Shown: positions 51,231 to 60,841, counted from the stretch's first letter. The stretch: 64,000 nucleotides of DNA from Neisseria perflava (GCF_019334725.1 NZ_CP079818.1:1426001-1490000); one strand, 5' to 3'. Translations and numbers: made by a program. Notes: a model not told the origin generated them from the letters alone.

Positions 51231-51893
51231 CTATTTTTTATGGGTTGTAAATAATGCTGCACGTCCTTTATAAAAATCCAAGTTAAACAAATCAATATTA
51301 AAATGTTTGCAATATTCAGCAACCATATCAACCGTTAATCGCTCCTTTTTGATTCTTTTTTCATAGCTAGCTAAGTTCTCAAATTCAAAAGGTTTTCCGC
51401 TTTGTTCAAAAGTTGTTTTACTGGTTTCTTTATGCACCATAATCGTTCTACTTTCTACTGCATATTCTGAGATTTTATTTGCACCATTTCGCCAATGAAA
51501 CATTACCGCACCAAATTCATCTTTCTTAAAATCTGGAGAAAGATATAAGCTGATATTCTGTATCCCCCATGTTTCGGATAGATAACTAGGTTGGCTAAAT
51601 ACGTCTGTACCACGATATCCATTTTCCATATATAAGCACCATTCAGAAGCAGTCTCTAAAATAATATATTTATTGGGGTATCTCTGCGCAAAAGGTTCCA
51701 ACATTTTAATTTTATCCGACAAACTTAATTCATCAGATACTTTTTGATGATGTACCGTCCACCCCCATATTAGACCAAGCTCTTGCAATCTTTGCTCAAA
51801 GCGTAACACCATCTCATTAAATGGAATTTTAAAGAAACACAAATGAGTGGTATGAGGTTTATGATCTTGTAAAAAAAACTGTGGGTTATTCAT
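51231..51893 (-). CDS. Putative immunity protein, cassette 4
   Basis: 220 aa from the ATG at 51893, 2 bp after the toxin-tail stop; a TTG at 51899 is an alternative. It is AT-rich and soluble. Visible stretches include MNNPQFFLQDHKPHTTHLCF, ELGLIWGWTVHHQKVSDELS, SYLSETWGIQNISLYLSPDF and a basic C-terminus KGRAALFTTHKK. Family not recognised. The immunity role is inferred from its place directly after a toxin tail. Confidence 0.65.
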   Translation of the reverse strand: MNNPQFFLQDHKPHTTHLCFFKIPFNEMVLRFEQRLQELGLIWGWTVHHQKVSDELSLSDKIKMLEPFAQRYPNKYIILETASEWCLYMENGYRGTDVFSQPSYLSETWGIQNISLYLSPDFKKDEFGAVMFHWRNGANKISEYAVESRTIMVHKETSKTTFEQSGKPFEFENLASYEKRIKKERLTVDMVAEYCKHFNIDLFNLDFYKGRAALFTTHKK

Positions 51894-51895
51894 AA

Positions 51896-52072
51896 TCAAT
51901 CTAACGTCCTTAAAATAACAATAGCATCTTTATCATTGCTGAATATTCTATCTGCGTGTGGTATTCCGCGCGATGAAGTGCTTCGATCGTACTCAATATA
52001 CACTCTTTTACCTGATGGAAGCGTTGCTTGCAAGTCTGGGCGGCATATTCCTACGCGACAAAAATTTCCATA
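51896..52072 (-). pseudogene. Toxin C-terminal tail, cassette 4
   Basis: 59 codons between two TAG stops and the immunity gene: NFCRVGICRPDLQATLPSGK, RVYIEYDRSTSSRGIPHADR, IFSNDKDAIVILRTLD. The EYDRS..SRG.PHA.RI..ND pattern recurs at the ends of bacterial polymorphic nuclease-type toxins. It abuts the stop of the immunity gene of cassette 5, so only this tip of the toxin was kept. Confidence 0.7.
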
Positions 52073-52080
52073 CTACTAAT

Positions 52081-52593
52081 CTACGTCAGCCCCAAAAACA
52101 AAGATTTGTTTTTTTCATTCAACATATCTATCCTAAATATACCATCGCTCCATTTAAATCCATCTTCAAAAATCCATTCTAAATATACTCTTAAATTAGA
52201 ACGTGCATTATCACTTTTGCATAATGGAAATAAACCATACAAAAAATCAAATGCCTCATTACATGATTTAATTGAAAAATATTGCGATTCATCCGAAAGC
52301 ATGGAAACAAAAGATTCGCTTTCATATTCGACAATCATAATTTTTACTAGAGTAAAAAAATCATTCTTACTTATTATGTTATTAATAGAACAGATCCAAT
52401 AATAATCGGTTAATGTTAAATCTAAATCCTCATAAGGATGTTCCCCAAAAGAACTGGTTTTTTGAAATTCGGCATATTTAAACCTGTTATATTCAACAAT
52501 TTTTTCTCTATCAATTTCAATATCATAAGGAAAAACGAATATAAGCTCGGCAATGTAGCTGGTCATTTCTTCAATATCATTCATTGTGATCAC
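52081..52593 (-). CDS. Putative immunity protein, cassette 5
   Basis: 170 aa, acidic, AT-rich: MITMNDIEEMTSYIAELIFV, YDIEIDREKIVEYNRFKYAE, DYYWICSINNIISKNDFFTL and YLEWIFEDGFKWSDGIFRID. Its start overlaps the stop of the large TpsA-like frame by 4 bp. Family not recognised; immunity role inferred from coupling. Confidence 0.7.
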   Translation of the reverse strand: MITMNDIEEMTSYIAELIFVFPYDIEIDREKIVEYNRFKYAEFQKTSSFGEHPYEDLDLTLTDYYWICSINNIISKNDFFTLVKIMIVEYESESFVSMLSDESQYFSIKSCNEAFDFLYGLFPLCKSDNARSNLRVYLEWIFEDGFKWSDGIFRIDMLNEKNKSLFLGLT

Positions 52594-55563
52594 TTGCTAT
52601 CTCTCCTCCTGATTGCATCATTCAAAGCTGGCTCAATGTTTTGTCGGAATTGATTTATTCTATTTAATAACGCTTGCTTATCGTTATCGCTTAATGTTGA
52701 GTTTTTAATTTTCCTTTCTAATTTTTTTGCTTTTTTTAAAAGATTTTCTGTCTTTTGGATATGGTTTGACGGATGTTTAACACCCACTTCCTTACCAGTT
52801 CTTGCATATTCCTCAAGTGCACCTTTTAAGCCTCCTCGACTTTCAGCCTCTCTGCCTGTGTAATTTGCAATTCCTTCAATATCAGAAATTTCATTTTCGT
52901 ACTGCTTTTTGATTTCATTAAGATCGCGTTTAGGTTTTTCAGGTTTATCCGCGTTATTAGATACTTTATCTGTATCATCAGGCGTTTTATTAAAATTAGA
53001 TTTCCTACCATTATCAACTACTTTATTATTATCAGTATTTTTGCTTACATCAGACTTACGAGGTGCAGGCAACGCCCTTTGTTCAGTCACCCCTGCATAA
53101 CTAACATTTTTACCATTGGGCAAAGTTGCCTCCACTCCCTTGCCTGTTAGTCGTGCAATTGTCCCTGCCGGCAGGGTTGTTCCATTGGACAGATTCTGTG
53201 CCTGTGTGAGCTTAACGGTTTGATTAGGTATCAATGTTCCACTGGTAAAATCAAATGCTTTTCCATTTGGAACAATTGGTGCTTGTTTTTTTATTTCTGC
53301 TGCCAGTTGTGTAGCAGATAACTTACCTGCGCGGTACAGTTTATATTTGTTAGCCAATTTACTAGGGATACGTCCTGCTAGCTCCATTACTGGCAATTGA
53401 TACCACATTAACCGTTGTTGGGTTGCATGGTTGTATTCATATATTCTACCTGCTTCAAAATCTCTCCCTTGTAAACGTAGCAGGGCTATACGGTTAGTCT
53501 CCATTTGTTGATCGTCTAGTGGGCCCACTTCATCACTGGCAGACGAATCATAGACGTATCTCGGCAAGGAAATTATGCCTTTCCCAATTATCTTTGGATC
53601 ATTATGTGCATCGTTACTGCTATCTTTATAGCCTTGTTCCATTCCTCTTTTAAAATCCATTGAGGCATTACGGTTTTCAATCTGAATACTATGCAAGAAT
53701 TTATTTATTTCGTTTTTGTTTTTATCGGTATAGGTACTAAATAATGTTTTTAAATTTCGGTCTTGATCTAAATATTCACGATTAGTAGCTGTAAAGAATT
53801 GATGACTTGCACCAAAATTATCTAGATAATGAAATCTAGATGTGTTTTGAGATAAAAACTGTTCTGCAAGTTCATTGCGTCCATGCAGTATTGCCCATTC
53901 GCTGTCCACCATCGCGGCAGCTGCGCGATCTAATTGGAGCTGTGCTTCTTGGGTGGTTAAATTTATACCCTTATTTTTTAAATAGTTAATATATTTTTGT
54001 AGCGTATCTTTACTGTGTAACCACTTCACTTCATCAGGATGCAACTGGCGATTAAACCAATCCGCATTCGCCCCCGCAACCTCCGCACCCGTGCTTCCAC
54101 CCGTCAGCGCACCAATCGCTGCGCCTCCTAGGGTGTCTGCCAGTAATTGCCCTGCGCCACCAAATTTATCGCCTACTTGGTTTAAATAGGGTGCTGCTAG
54201 CGATGAGGTGCCTGCTCCTACTGCGCCTTGTGCATCACCTGTTAAGAGTGCTCCTACCCCTGCGTGGAGCGCAGCTCGCCCTAATCCGCCTTCCTTCCAT
54301 GTGTTGTACTCTGTTTGATGGTCGGATAGGTATTGGTCTGCAAGGACGATTTGTTGTTGCAGTTGGGCAATTTGCTCAGGGTTTTGCGCGTCTTTTAATT
54401 GCTCTTGTAAATTTGCTTTAGCGATTTGAACGCGCTCGTAGTTCTGTATATTGCCCAGTTTATCTGCTGTCCATGCAACAGTTTGAGCGGCAACGGGGGC
54501 AAATTGTTGTGAGACATTGCGCTGCAAATCCAGCTCGCTTTGCACTTTGTCCGCATCAAATCGGTTTTTCAGGCTGCCTGATTGTTGGCCGGCATCCTCG
54601 GTGCGGATGTCGGTGTACGCCAGTTGCGCGGCTTTGTCTGTGCCGTAGCCTGTTTTGGCGAGCTGTCCTGCCTCATCGGTGAGGATGATGTTGCGGGTGT
54701 TGATGCCGCTTTTTGTGATGTTGCTTTGACTGTCGCTGTCGCTGCCGTAACCTACTGATGAACTTGCGCCGTTTTTATCGGCTACGCTTGTCAGGTGTTT
54801 GTCTTGAGGCTTATTTTGTGCGCTCTGCCCCAGTGTTTCGCCGCTTACGGCAATGCTGGCACCCAATCCAAAACTTTTGCCTTCGTATCGGCTGTGGTTT
54901 TGAATGTCGCTATGGGTGAGGGTGGCCGTCTGAAAGCGGTTTTTGCCTTCGTCTTCTGCGCTTTGGCTAGACGTGATGATGCCGCCTTTGAGGTCTGTAT
55001 GGTTTCCGACCTTGATTTGATAGCCGTCTTCTCCGGCATAAATACCGCTTTGCTCGGTTACGGAGGCATGGTCTGCTTTGATTTTGCTTTGGCTGTAACT
55101 GCCGCTTGCACTGAATCCGTAACCGACGGTAACTTGGGCGTTGCCGTTTTGCTGTTTGCTCTGATAGGTTTCAGTATCTTGAACACTTTCTATATGCAGG
55201 TTGCGCGTATCTGCCTGTACGCCTTTGCCGATAAGCTGCGCACCTTTGATGGTGGTGGTGCCGCTTTGGATAAGGGTTTGGCTGCCTTTGTCGCCAATAT
55301 GGCTATGGCGCTGGGTTACACTATCGCCATTGCCGTAGCCTTTGCCGACATTGCCGCCTGCGGTAAAGCCTAATGACCAGCCCCCTTGTCCGAATGATAC
55401 GGCAGCACCTGCGTTCCAGCCTGCTGATTTGTTTTGGCTGCATTCGGTGTTGCTTTGTTCGGCGGATTGCAGATGGATTTGCTTATCGGCAATCAGGCCG
55501 GTTCCTGCTTTACCTGAAACATCTGAGCCCGTGATGTTGATATTGGATTGTTCGCCTGCACCT
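52590..55563 (-). pseudogene. TpsA/CdiA-type silent cassette with 991-codon frame, cassette 5
   Basis: An uninterrupted frame of about 990 codons begins right after a TGA at 55564 and has no start codon for its first 230 codons, so it cannot be expressed as it stands. It encodes FHA-type repeats (KGAQLIGKGVQADTRNLHIE, VGYGFSASGSYSQSKIKADH, KPQDKHLTSVADKNGASSS), the pre-toxin marker DWFNRQLHPDEVKWLHSKD, and a charged C-terminal toxin region (NEIKKQYENEISDIEGIANY ... NIEPALNDAIRRRDSK). The conserved FHA part gives long homology for recombination into an expressed tpsA. No catalytic motif is evident in the tip. Confidence 0.8.
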
Positions 55564-55589
55564 TGTCATACAGGCTGGTTACGCTGGCT

Positions 55590-55976
55590 TTAAGCTTGTT
55601 TCATTTGTTCTTCGTAAATTTCTATTTTAGGCAATTGTGTCAGTTCAATAGGGCAAGTTGCTCCCCACCAAAAATGCTCTACATAAAACCAAGGATTATC
55701 TGGAAAATATAGCAACATCTCTTCCATATCTGGCCAAATTCTTCTTAATTCATCTACCTGTGTTTTTGGCGAACCAGTTAATATTTTTGGAGGATTTTCA
55801 CGATAATCGCATAATTCAATAACACCATCTGATAAAAGTTCTTCCAAAAAATCAAAAAATTTAATTTTTAAATTTGGATCTTTGATATCCATATTTAAAT
55901 AATTTTTATAAACACCAAAAATACCACCTAAATATTCACAATATTCTAAAAGATTATATTTTATCTTCGCATTCAT
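55590..55976 (-). CDS. Putative immunity protein, cassette 6
   Basis: 128 aa, acidic: MNAKIKYNLLEYCEYLGGIF, FLEELLSDGVIELCDYRENP, RRIWPDMEEMLLYFPDNPWF and YVEHFWWGATCPIELTQLPK. The pattern recalls DUF596-type proteins found beside contact-dependent toxins, but I am not certain. It starts 10 bp after the toxin-tip stop. Confidence 0.68.
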   Translation of the reverse strand: MNAKIKYNLLEYCEYLGGIFGVYKNYLNMDIKDPNLKIKFFDFLEELLSDGVIELCDYRENPPKILTGSPKTQVDELRRIWPDMEEMLLYFPDNPWFYVEHFWWGATCPIELTQLPKIEIYEEQMKQA

Positions 55977-55986
55977 AACGTAACCT

Positions 55987-56250
55987 TTATCTAAATTTTA
56001 ACTCTAATCTTTGCCCACGTACTGAAGCAGGTTGATTCCTAAACTCAATTGTCCATTTTGCTCCAGTTTGTTCTCGGCTAGTTGAAAAATTTCTTAAAAT
56101 GATGGTCGTTCCTTTCCAAGGTCCTGATGTAATAGTCGTAGAAGATAATTGCCCTTTATTCGGAATATTCCTAAAATCAAGCCTCTGACCTGAATATTTT
56201 TCATACAAATCAAATATTTCTCTTCTACTTACTTTAGAATATATCGGCAT
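55987..56250 (-). pseudogene. Toxin tip out of frame with its FHA carrier, cassette 6
   Basis: 87 codons from an internal ATG: MPIYSKVSRREIFDLYEKYS, GQRLDFRNIPNKGQLSSTTI, SGPWKGTTIILRNFSTSREQ, ending EFRNQPASVRGQRLELKFR. The same frame is open further upstream (RPNSSASKNG) but is not the frame of the preceding FHA fragment, so the fusion is out of frame. It could be made as a separate short protein or, more likely, is silent. Confidence 0.6.
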
Positions 56251-57149
56251 TCCATTTTTGCTGGCAGATGAATTTGGTCTGATCGTTTTCCTGAATGTCG
56301 TTCGGCGGTGTCTGTGGTTACGTTTGTATCAATTTCAGCTTTGGTTTGTGCCGCTGTTTTGCCTGTCAGCCGGATTTGTGCGGCTTCGTCTGTGATTTGA
56401 ATGTTTTGGGTGTTGATGCCGCTTTTCGTGATGCTGCTTTGACTGTCGCTGTCGCTGCCATAACCCACTGATGAACTTGCGCTGTTTTTATCCGCTACGC
56501 TTGTCAGGTGTTTGTCTTGAGGTTTATTTTGTGCGCCCTGCCCCAGCGTTTTGCCGCTTACGGCAACGCTGGCACCTAAGCCGAAACTTTCGCCTTCGTA
56601 GCGGCTGTGGTTTTGAATGTTGCTATGGGTGAGGGTGGCCGTCTGAAAGCGGTTTTTGCCTTTGTCTTCTGCGCTTTGGCTAGACGTGATGATGCCGCCT
56701 TTGAGGTCGGTGTGGTTTCCGACCTTGATTTGATAGCCGTCTTCTCCGGCGGAAATACCGCTTTGTGCGCTGATGCTTCGGTGTTCGGCGTTGATTTTGC
56801 TTTGGCTGTAACTGCCGCTTGCACTGAATCCGTAGCCTACGGTCACTTGGGCACCGGCGTTTTGTTGTTTGCCCTGATAGGTTTCGCTATCTTGTACACT
56901 TTCTATATGCAGGTTACGCGTATCTGCCTGTACGCCTTTGCCGATGAGCTGCGCACCTTTGAGGGTGGTATCCCCGCCGCTTCGGATAATCGTTTTGCCG
57001 GCCGTGCTGCCGACATGGGTGTGGCGGCGGGTCGCTTTTGTCTGATTGCTGTGGTGGCTTGTTGAAAGAAAGGTCGTCTGAAACCGTATTTGTTGTTTCA
57101 GACAGCCTCTTGGCTCAAACCTTGAGAACTGCATATGTGCGTTCCGCAC
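56229..57149 (-). pseudogene. FHA-type TpsA fragment starting in a boundary repeat, cassette 6
   Basis: 306 codons from a GTG at 57149. The first 35 residues (RNAHMQFSRFEPRGCLKQQI) are a read-through of the boundary repeat and its DUS hairpin. From about residue 36 it is FHA-type sequence: RRHTHVGSTAGKTIIRSGGD, LKGAQLIGKGVQADTRNLHI, GYGFSASGSYSQSKINAEHR and TDLKGGIITSSQSAEDKGKN. After DTAERHSG the similarity to cassettes 3 and 5 stops and the frame ends in unrelated residues. No secretion domain. Confidence 0.75.
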
Positions 57150-57193
57150 ATCCTACGTATTGAGTTTAGGTTTCATATGGGCCACGGCTTGCT
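57066..57193 (-). repeat. Cassette boundary repeat, copy 4
   Basis: Same unit as at 44540 with small changes, including ACGTATTGAGTTTAGG in place of ACTTGTTGAGTTTAGG on the plus strand. It provides the GTG start and first codons of the FHA fragment at 56229-57149. Confidence 0.8.
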
Positions 57194-57285
57194 GTTGGCT
57201 TTATAGTCCTAACAGCTCTAGAAAATATTAAAGAACACATGTTTAATGCATCCTTAAACATAGATTTTATGTGAGATAAATTTCA

Positions 57286-57789
57286 TTAATTATCATTTAA
57301 AATATAATCATATTTAATAATTATTTTTTCCATAATATTTTTTATATATCCTTTTTTAAACACTGATTCCTTAATAATATTATTATTTAAATATAACAAT
57401 TTTTCATTATACTTATCGGACAAATACCAAATATTATCTTTTTCTTCAGGGTTATCAATATATTCTGTTATACAGTATTTCCAATATAAATAAGATTCTT
57501 CTTCTGATAATTTCATATTACGATAATGAACAGCATCGTTCAAAAAGATATATGCATTACAATAGTCTAAGTTAAATAAATTAGGACACTCTAGATTATC
57601 ATTTATTGAAATAAACTGTTGTATGCTACGCAAAGAATTTGGTAAAAAAGTAGACGTATTTGGTAGTTCTTGAGGAATCATGTCTCCATTCACAAAAAAT
57701 GTAAAAATCCCTTCGGAAAAATTTTCTGAACTCCATTCATCTATCTCCTCAATCCAAATTGCAAATTTATATGGATCCCCAAAAATCAT
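57286..57789 (-). CDS. Imm42-like immunity protein, cassette 7
   Basis: 167 aa, very AT-rich. The N-terminus MIFGDPYKFAIWIEEIDEWS followed by GIFTFFVNGDMIPQELPNT matches the Imm42 pattern (GDP..FAI..., then G.F.Y.INGE..P). It lies 23 bp downstream of a toxin tail. The Imm42 call is from memory of the family pattern. Confidence 0.72.
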   Translation of the reverse strand: MIFGDPYKFAIWIEEIDEWSSENFSEGIFTFFVNGDMIPQELPNTSTFLPNSLRSIQQFISINDNLECPNLFNLDYCNAYIFLNDAVHYRNMKLSEEESYLYWKYCITEYIDNPEEKDNIWYLSDKYNEKLLYLNNNIIKESVFKKGYIKNIMEKIIIKYDYILNDN

Positions 57790-57812
57790 TTAGAACACTC
57801 CTTGAATAAAAT

Positions 57813-58031
57813 TTATTTTCCAGGAATACCCAATTTCCTACGCAGTTGGATATTAAGTTTATCAATTCTATTCCTGTTTAAGGTTCCTGCCCAGTGATAC
57901 AAATTCCTGTTGTTATCAGCACCAACCAGTAAAGGATTGCTGCCGGTAACAGTCAACTTTATGTTTTTCAGATTGTGGACACCTGCAAAAAACGCGAAGA
58001 ATTCGTGAAGGCTATAGTTTGCTAAAATATA
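57813..58031 (-). pseudogene. Toxin C-terminal tail, cassette 7
   Basis: 72 codons directly following the TAA of the cassette 8 immunity gene, in the same frame: FFAFFAGVHNLKNIKLTVTG, SNPLLVGADNNRNLYHWAGT, LNRNRIDKLNIQLRRKLGIP GK. Its VHNLKNIK.TVTGS(N)PLL segment matches the pre-toxin linker of cassette 8 (VGNLKNIKPAVTGSDPLL), marking the shared recombination joint. The tip itself is only about 35 residues with an LYHWAGT motif. Confidence 0.7.
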
Positions 58032-58493
58032 TTATAGATTCAATTGAAAAATAACAGATTCAACTGTACCTTTCTTATACCTGATTTCTTTAAAGTTTTT
58101 CCCATTATCAAAACTATAAAAAAGTCTCTCTTCCTCACCAGCATATCCCATTTCTAATACTAAACAATCTATTTCACAATTACTCCCTCCACTCATATAT
58201 GCAGTATCAATAGAAAATATATTACATAATTCCAGAGAATTATATTTATCTATATCAAATATTTGCTCTCCAAAATCTAAACCATTGTTTCCACCTGCAT
58301 AATACTTCTCTTCAAAGGATGATTTCAAACTATTAAAAACTGTATTTAGTGTAAAATATCCATATGGGCATATCTTAGGATATATATTCTCTCCTATTAT
58401 TATCTGAATTTTTCCATAAATAAAACCATTACATTCAGAGTTTTTTTCCCATAAAATCCCAAATTTTCTTGTTGAATCCATAATAATATTCAT
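58032..58493 (-). CDS. Imm42-like immunity protein, cassette 8
   Basis: 153 aa. DSTRKFGILWEKNSECNGFI, YGKIQIIIGENIYPKICPYG and SIDTAYMSGGSNCEIDCLVL share the general pattern of the cassette 7 immunity protein (FxI, G-x-F/I, polar IGE/NGD turn). It begins 30 bp after the stop of the toxin frame that would be restored by one extra G at 58638-58642. Very AT-rich. Confidence 0.68.
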   Translation of the reverse strand: MNIIMDSTRKFGILWEKNSECNGFIYGKIQIIIGENIYPKICPYGYFTLNTVFNSLKSSFEEKYYAGGNNGLDFGEQIFDIDKYNSLELCNIFSIDTAYMSGGSNCEIDCLVLEMGYAGEEERLFYSFDNGKNFKEIRYKKGTVESVIFQLNL

Positions 58494-58522
58494 ATAAATC
58501 CTTATTTTAATAACTTATTCTT

Positions 58523-59490
58523 TTATTGCTCGGGGTATGCTTTTTTAATTCCTGCTTTTTGTTGACTTGTTAAGGACAAGGGATTCTTCTTATCGGATGT
58601 AGAACCAGCCCAATGCCAAGGTTCATTTTTCCTATCGCCCCCATATAACGATGAATATGTCCTTTATCATCAATTGCAAATCGCTGTTTACCAATTTGTA
58701 CTGAACTTTCAATTAATTGAACTGAATTCTTTGGCTCAATACCAGCATCAAACTTAAACCCTAACTGACCAGGAGTATGTTTAGGATTAGATTTATAAGT
58801 AGTTTCACTAATCGTTTTATCTGGATTTTTAATTTTTATTGAGATAGCTTGAGGGACAGGTATAGAAGACCCTGCCCCCTGTCCTTTAGACGTACCAAAA
58901 TCATTCTTTTGATGACTCTTCGACGCCAATGCCGTATCCGGAATCCTGTCCCCCTTCGCAACATTGCCATTTGCAGGAATACGGATATTCCCGACCCCTG
59001 ACAATAATGGATCGCTGCCGGTAACGGCCGGCTTGATGTTTTTCAGGTTGCCAACTCCCGCAATAATCGGGGCTTTTATCCTCGGATTGGGGTTGACAAA
59101 GCTCATCAGCCAGTCGGCAACGTTCAGCGCAAGCTCTTCGTTTTTCCGCTCTTCCTGCCTGATTTTGGTGTCTTTTGTCCCGCTGTGCAGCCAGGTCAGG
59201 TTACGGTATTCGGGTTTGTCCTGTCGGCGGTATTCCTCAAACAGCTTCGGATCGTTGTAGGCTTGCGGATTTCTTGCGCCGTAGTCGCGGTAGTCCCAAG
59301 TATAACCCAAGGCTTTGTCTTCGCCTTTCATTCCGATAAGGGATATGACGCTTTGATCGGTATAGCCGTCTTGGGAACCTTTGTCCACCCAGCGCAGTAT
59401 CTGCCTGCGGATTCTCATCGCGGCTTCTTGGCTGCTGATTTTTCTGCCTTCGCGTTTTTCAACTTCGCGCTTGAGATCATTGGCATATTT
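58523..59490 (-). pseudogene. Toxin-bearing C-terminal cassette with poly-G frameshift, cassette 8
   Basis: The frame follows a TAG (just after ALKPPNQT) and reads FDKYANDLKREVEKREGRKI, GMKGEDKALGYTWDYRDYGA, LTWLHSGTKDTKIRQEERKN, VGNLKNIKPAVTGSDPLLSG and a tip with RFAIDDKGHIHRYMG. At a run of five G (58638-58642) it shifts into a false end at 58570. With six G it would continue GDRKNEPWHWAGSTSDKKNP to a stop at 58523, restoring the WHWAGS motif shared with similar toxins. It is silent (no start) and frameshifted. A start codon internal to the frame exists at 59418. Confidence 0.7.
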
Positions 59491-59573
59491 GTCGAACTAA
59501 GTTTGATTGGGCGGTTTCAGTGCATAAGGTGATGCAGGCTACTTTTTCTGATTGCTGTGGCAACTTGTCGAAA

Positions 59574-59699
59574 GAAAGGACGTCTGAAACGTTTTTTCTT
59601 TTTTCAGACGGCCTCTTAGCTCAAACCTTGAGAACCGCATACGTGCGTTTCTCACACATCCTTGTTGAGTTTAGGTTGCATATGGGCTACGGCTTGCTA
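59574..59699 (-). repeat. Cassette boundary repeat, copy 5
   Basis: The first (5'-most on the minus strand) copy of the boundary repeat, with TTGCATATGGGCTACGGC in place of TTTCATATGGGC. It marks the upstream edge of the visible array. A separate DUS hairpin lies at 59766-59812. Confidence 0.78.
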
Positions 59700-59765
59700 G
59701 TGGTGGGAAAGCAAGGGCAGCAAAGAATGCGGGCTGCACAAATAACCCTTGTCAGGCAAGGCAAA

Positions 59766-59812
59766 AAGGTCGTCTGAAAAAACCTGAATTTAGTTTTTCA
59801 GACGACCTTTTT
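59766..59812. terminator. DUS-pair hairpin at the edge of the cassette array
   Basis: AAAGGTCGTCTGAAAA and TTTTCAGACGACCTTT flank an A/T loop. It is the AGGTCGTCTGAA dialect, as elsewhere in the array. Confidence 0.7.
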
Positions 59813-59886
59813 CATGAGTCGGCTTCCTTAAATTTTTAAGGTGTGAAAAACGGAAGTTTTCTATTTCAAATTATTATCAATTTTCT

Positions 59887-59903
59887 AAACGATAATATCG
59901 TTT
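59887..59903. promoter_or_regulatory. Perfect palindrome upstream of the carbonic anhydrase gene
   Basis: AAACGATAATATCGTTT is a 17-bp dyad (arms AAACGAT/ATCGTTT) about 160 bp before the carbonic anhydrase start, within an A/T-rich region that otherwise holds nothing recognised. It could be a repressor site; no regulator is assigned. Confidence 0.4.
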
Positions 59904-60064
59904 GGAAAAAAATGAATTCGCTTTAACTTCATAGCCTTAAATTAATTACCCAAAGAAGGCTTGACCTGACGATTTAATGTGGCTATGGTTTAATAAAAAA
60001 TAACAATATCCCACATGCACACCGCAATGCTTTTTTCCCTCCTCCTTATAGAAAGGATATTGCA

Positions 60065-60823
60065 ATGCCCTGCTTGACCCGTACGTTGCCTCGTCTGACT
60101 GTCTTCCTGCTGTCCACCTTCGCGGCATTCTCCGCAGCTGCACACGGAAACCACACACATTGGGGTTACACCGGACACGACTCCCCCGAAAGCTGGGGTG
60201 AGCTTTCTGAAGAGTTCCGTTTATGCTCTACAGGCAAAAACCAATCCCCCGTCAACATTACCGAAACCGTCTCCGGCAGACTGCCCGCCATCAAAGTCGA
60301 TTACAAGCCGAGCGCGGTTAACGTGGAAAACAACGGCCACACCATCCAAGTCAACTACCCCGAAGGCGGCAATACCCTCAGCGTGAACGGTCGCACCTAC
60401 ACCCTGAAACAATTCCATTTCCACGTACCCAGTGAAAACCAAATCAAAGGCCGCACCTTCCCAATGGAAGCCCACTTCGTCCACTTGGACGAAAACCGCC
60501 AGCCTTTGGTATTGGCAGTATTGTACGAACCCGGCAAAACCAACGACCGCCTGGCTCCGATATGGAACGTGATGCCGATGAAAGAAGGAAAGGTAAACCT
60601 CGACAAAGCCTTCGACGCCAGCACCCTGTTGCCGAAACGGCTGAAATACTACCGCTTTGCCGGTTCGCTGACCACACCGCCGTGCAGCGAAGGCGTATCG
60701 TGGCTGCTGTTGAAAACCTACGACCACATCGATCAGGCGCAGGCAGAAAAATTCACCCGCGCCATCGGCTCGCATAACAACCGCCCCGTCCAGCCGCTTA
60801 ACGCGCGCGTTGTCATCGAATAA
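60065..60823 (+). CDS. cah: Periplasmic alpha-type carbonic anhydrase
   Basis: 252 aa. Interconverts CO2 and bicarbonate in the periplasm. A signal peptide (LPRLTVFLLSTFAAFSAAA) is followed by the alpha-CA domain: CSTGKNQSPVNI, the zinc ligands in LKQFHFHVPSENQ (His-x-His) and the third His in MEAHFVHLDENRQPLVLA, plus the C-terminal SLTTPPCSEGVSWLLL. The two Cys residues (LCSTGKN, PPCSEG) form the known disulphide in bacterial alpha enzymes. Length matches the neisserial enzyme. GAAAGGA precedes the ATG. It is monocistronic. Confidence 0.96.
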   Translation: MPCLTRTLPRLTVFLLSTFAAFSAAAHGNHTHWGYTGHDSPESWGELSEEFRLCSTGKNQSPVNITETVSGRLPAIKVDYKPSAVNVENNGHTIQVNYPEGGNTLSVNGRTYTLKQFHFHVPSENQIKGRTFPMEAHFVHLDENRQPLVLAVLYEPGKTNDRLAPIWNVMPMKEGKVNLDKAFDASTLLPKRLKYYRFAGSLTTPPCSEGVSWLLLKTYDHIDQAQAEKFTRAIGSHNNRPVQPLNARVVIE

Positions 60824-60841
60824 ACAGTAAAGCCATAAATG

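Noticed and set aside
54795..55373. Plus-strand frame within the cassette 5 FHA region, with similar ones at 48264 and 56607
   Set aside because: They recur wherever the FHA repeat occurs, as antisense shadows of the minus-strand TpsA-type frame.
44540..59699. Boundary repeats considered as a CRISPR array or as attachment sites
   Set aside because: Too long, too few and too unevenly spaced for CRISPR, and no integrase or phage genes are nearby.
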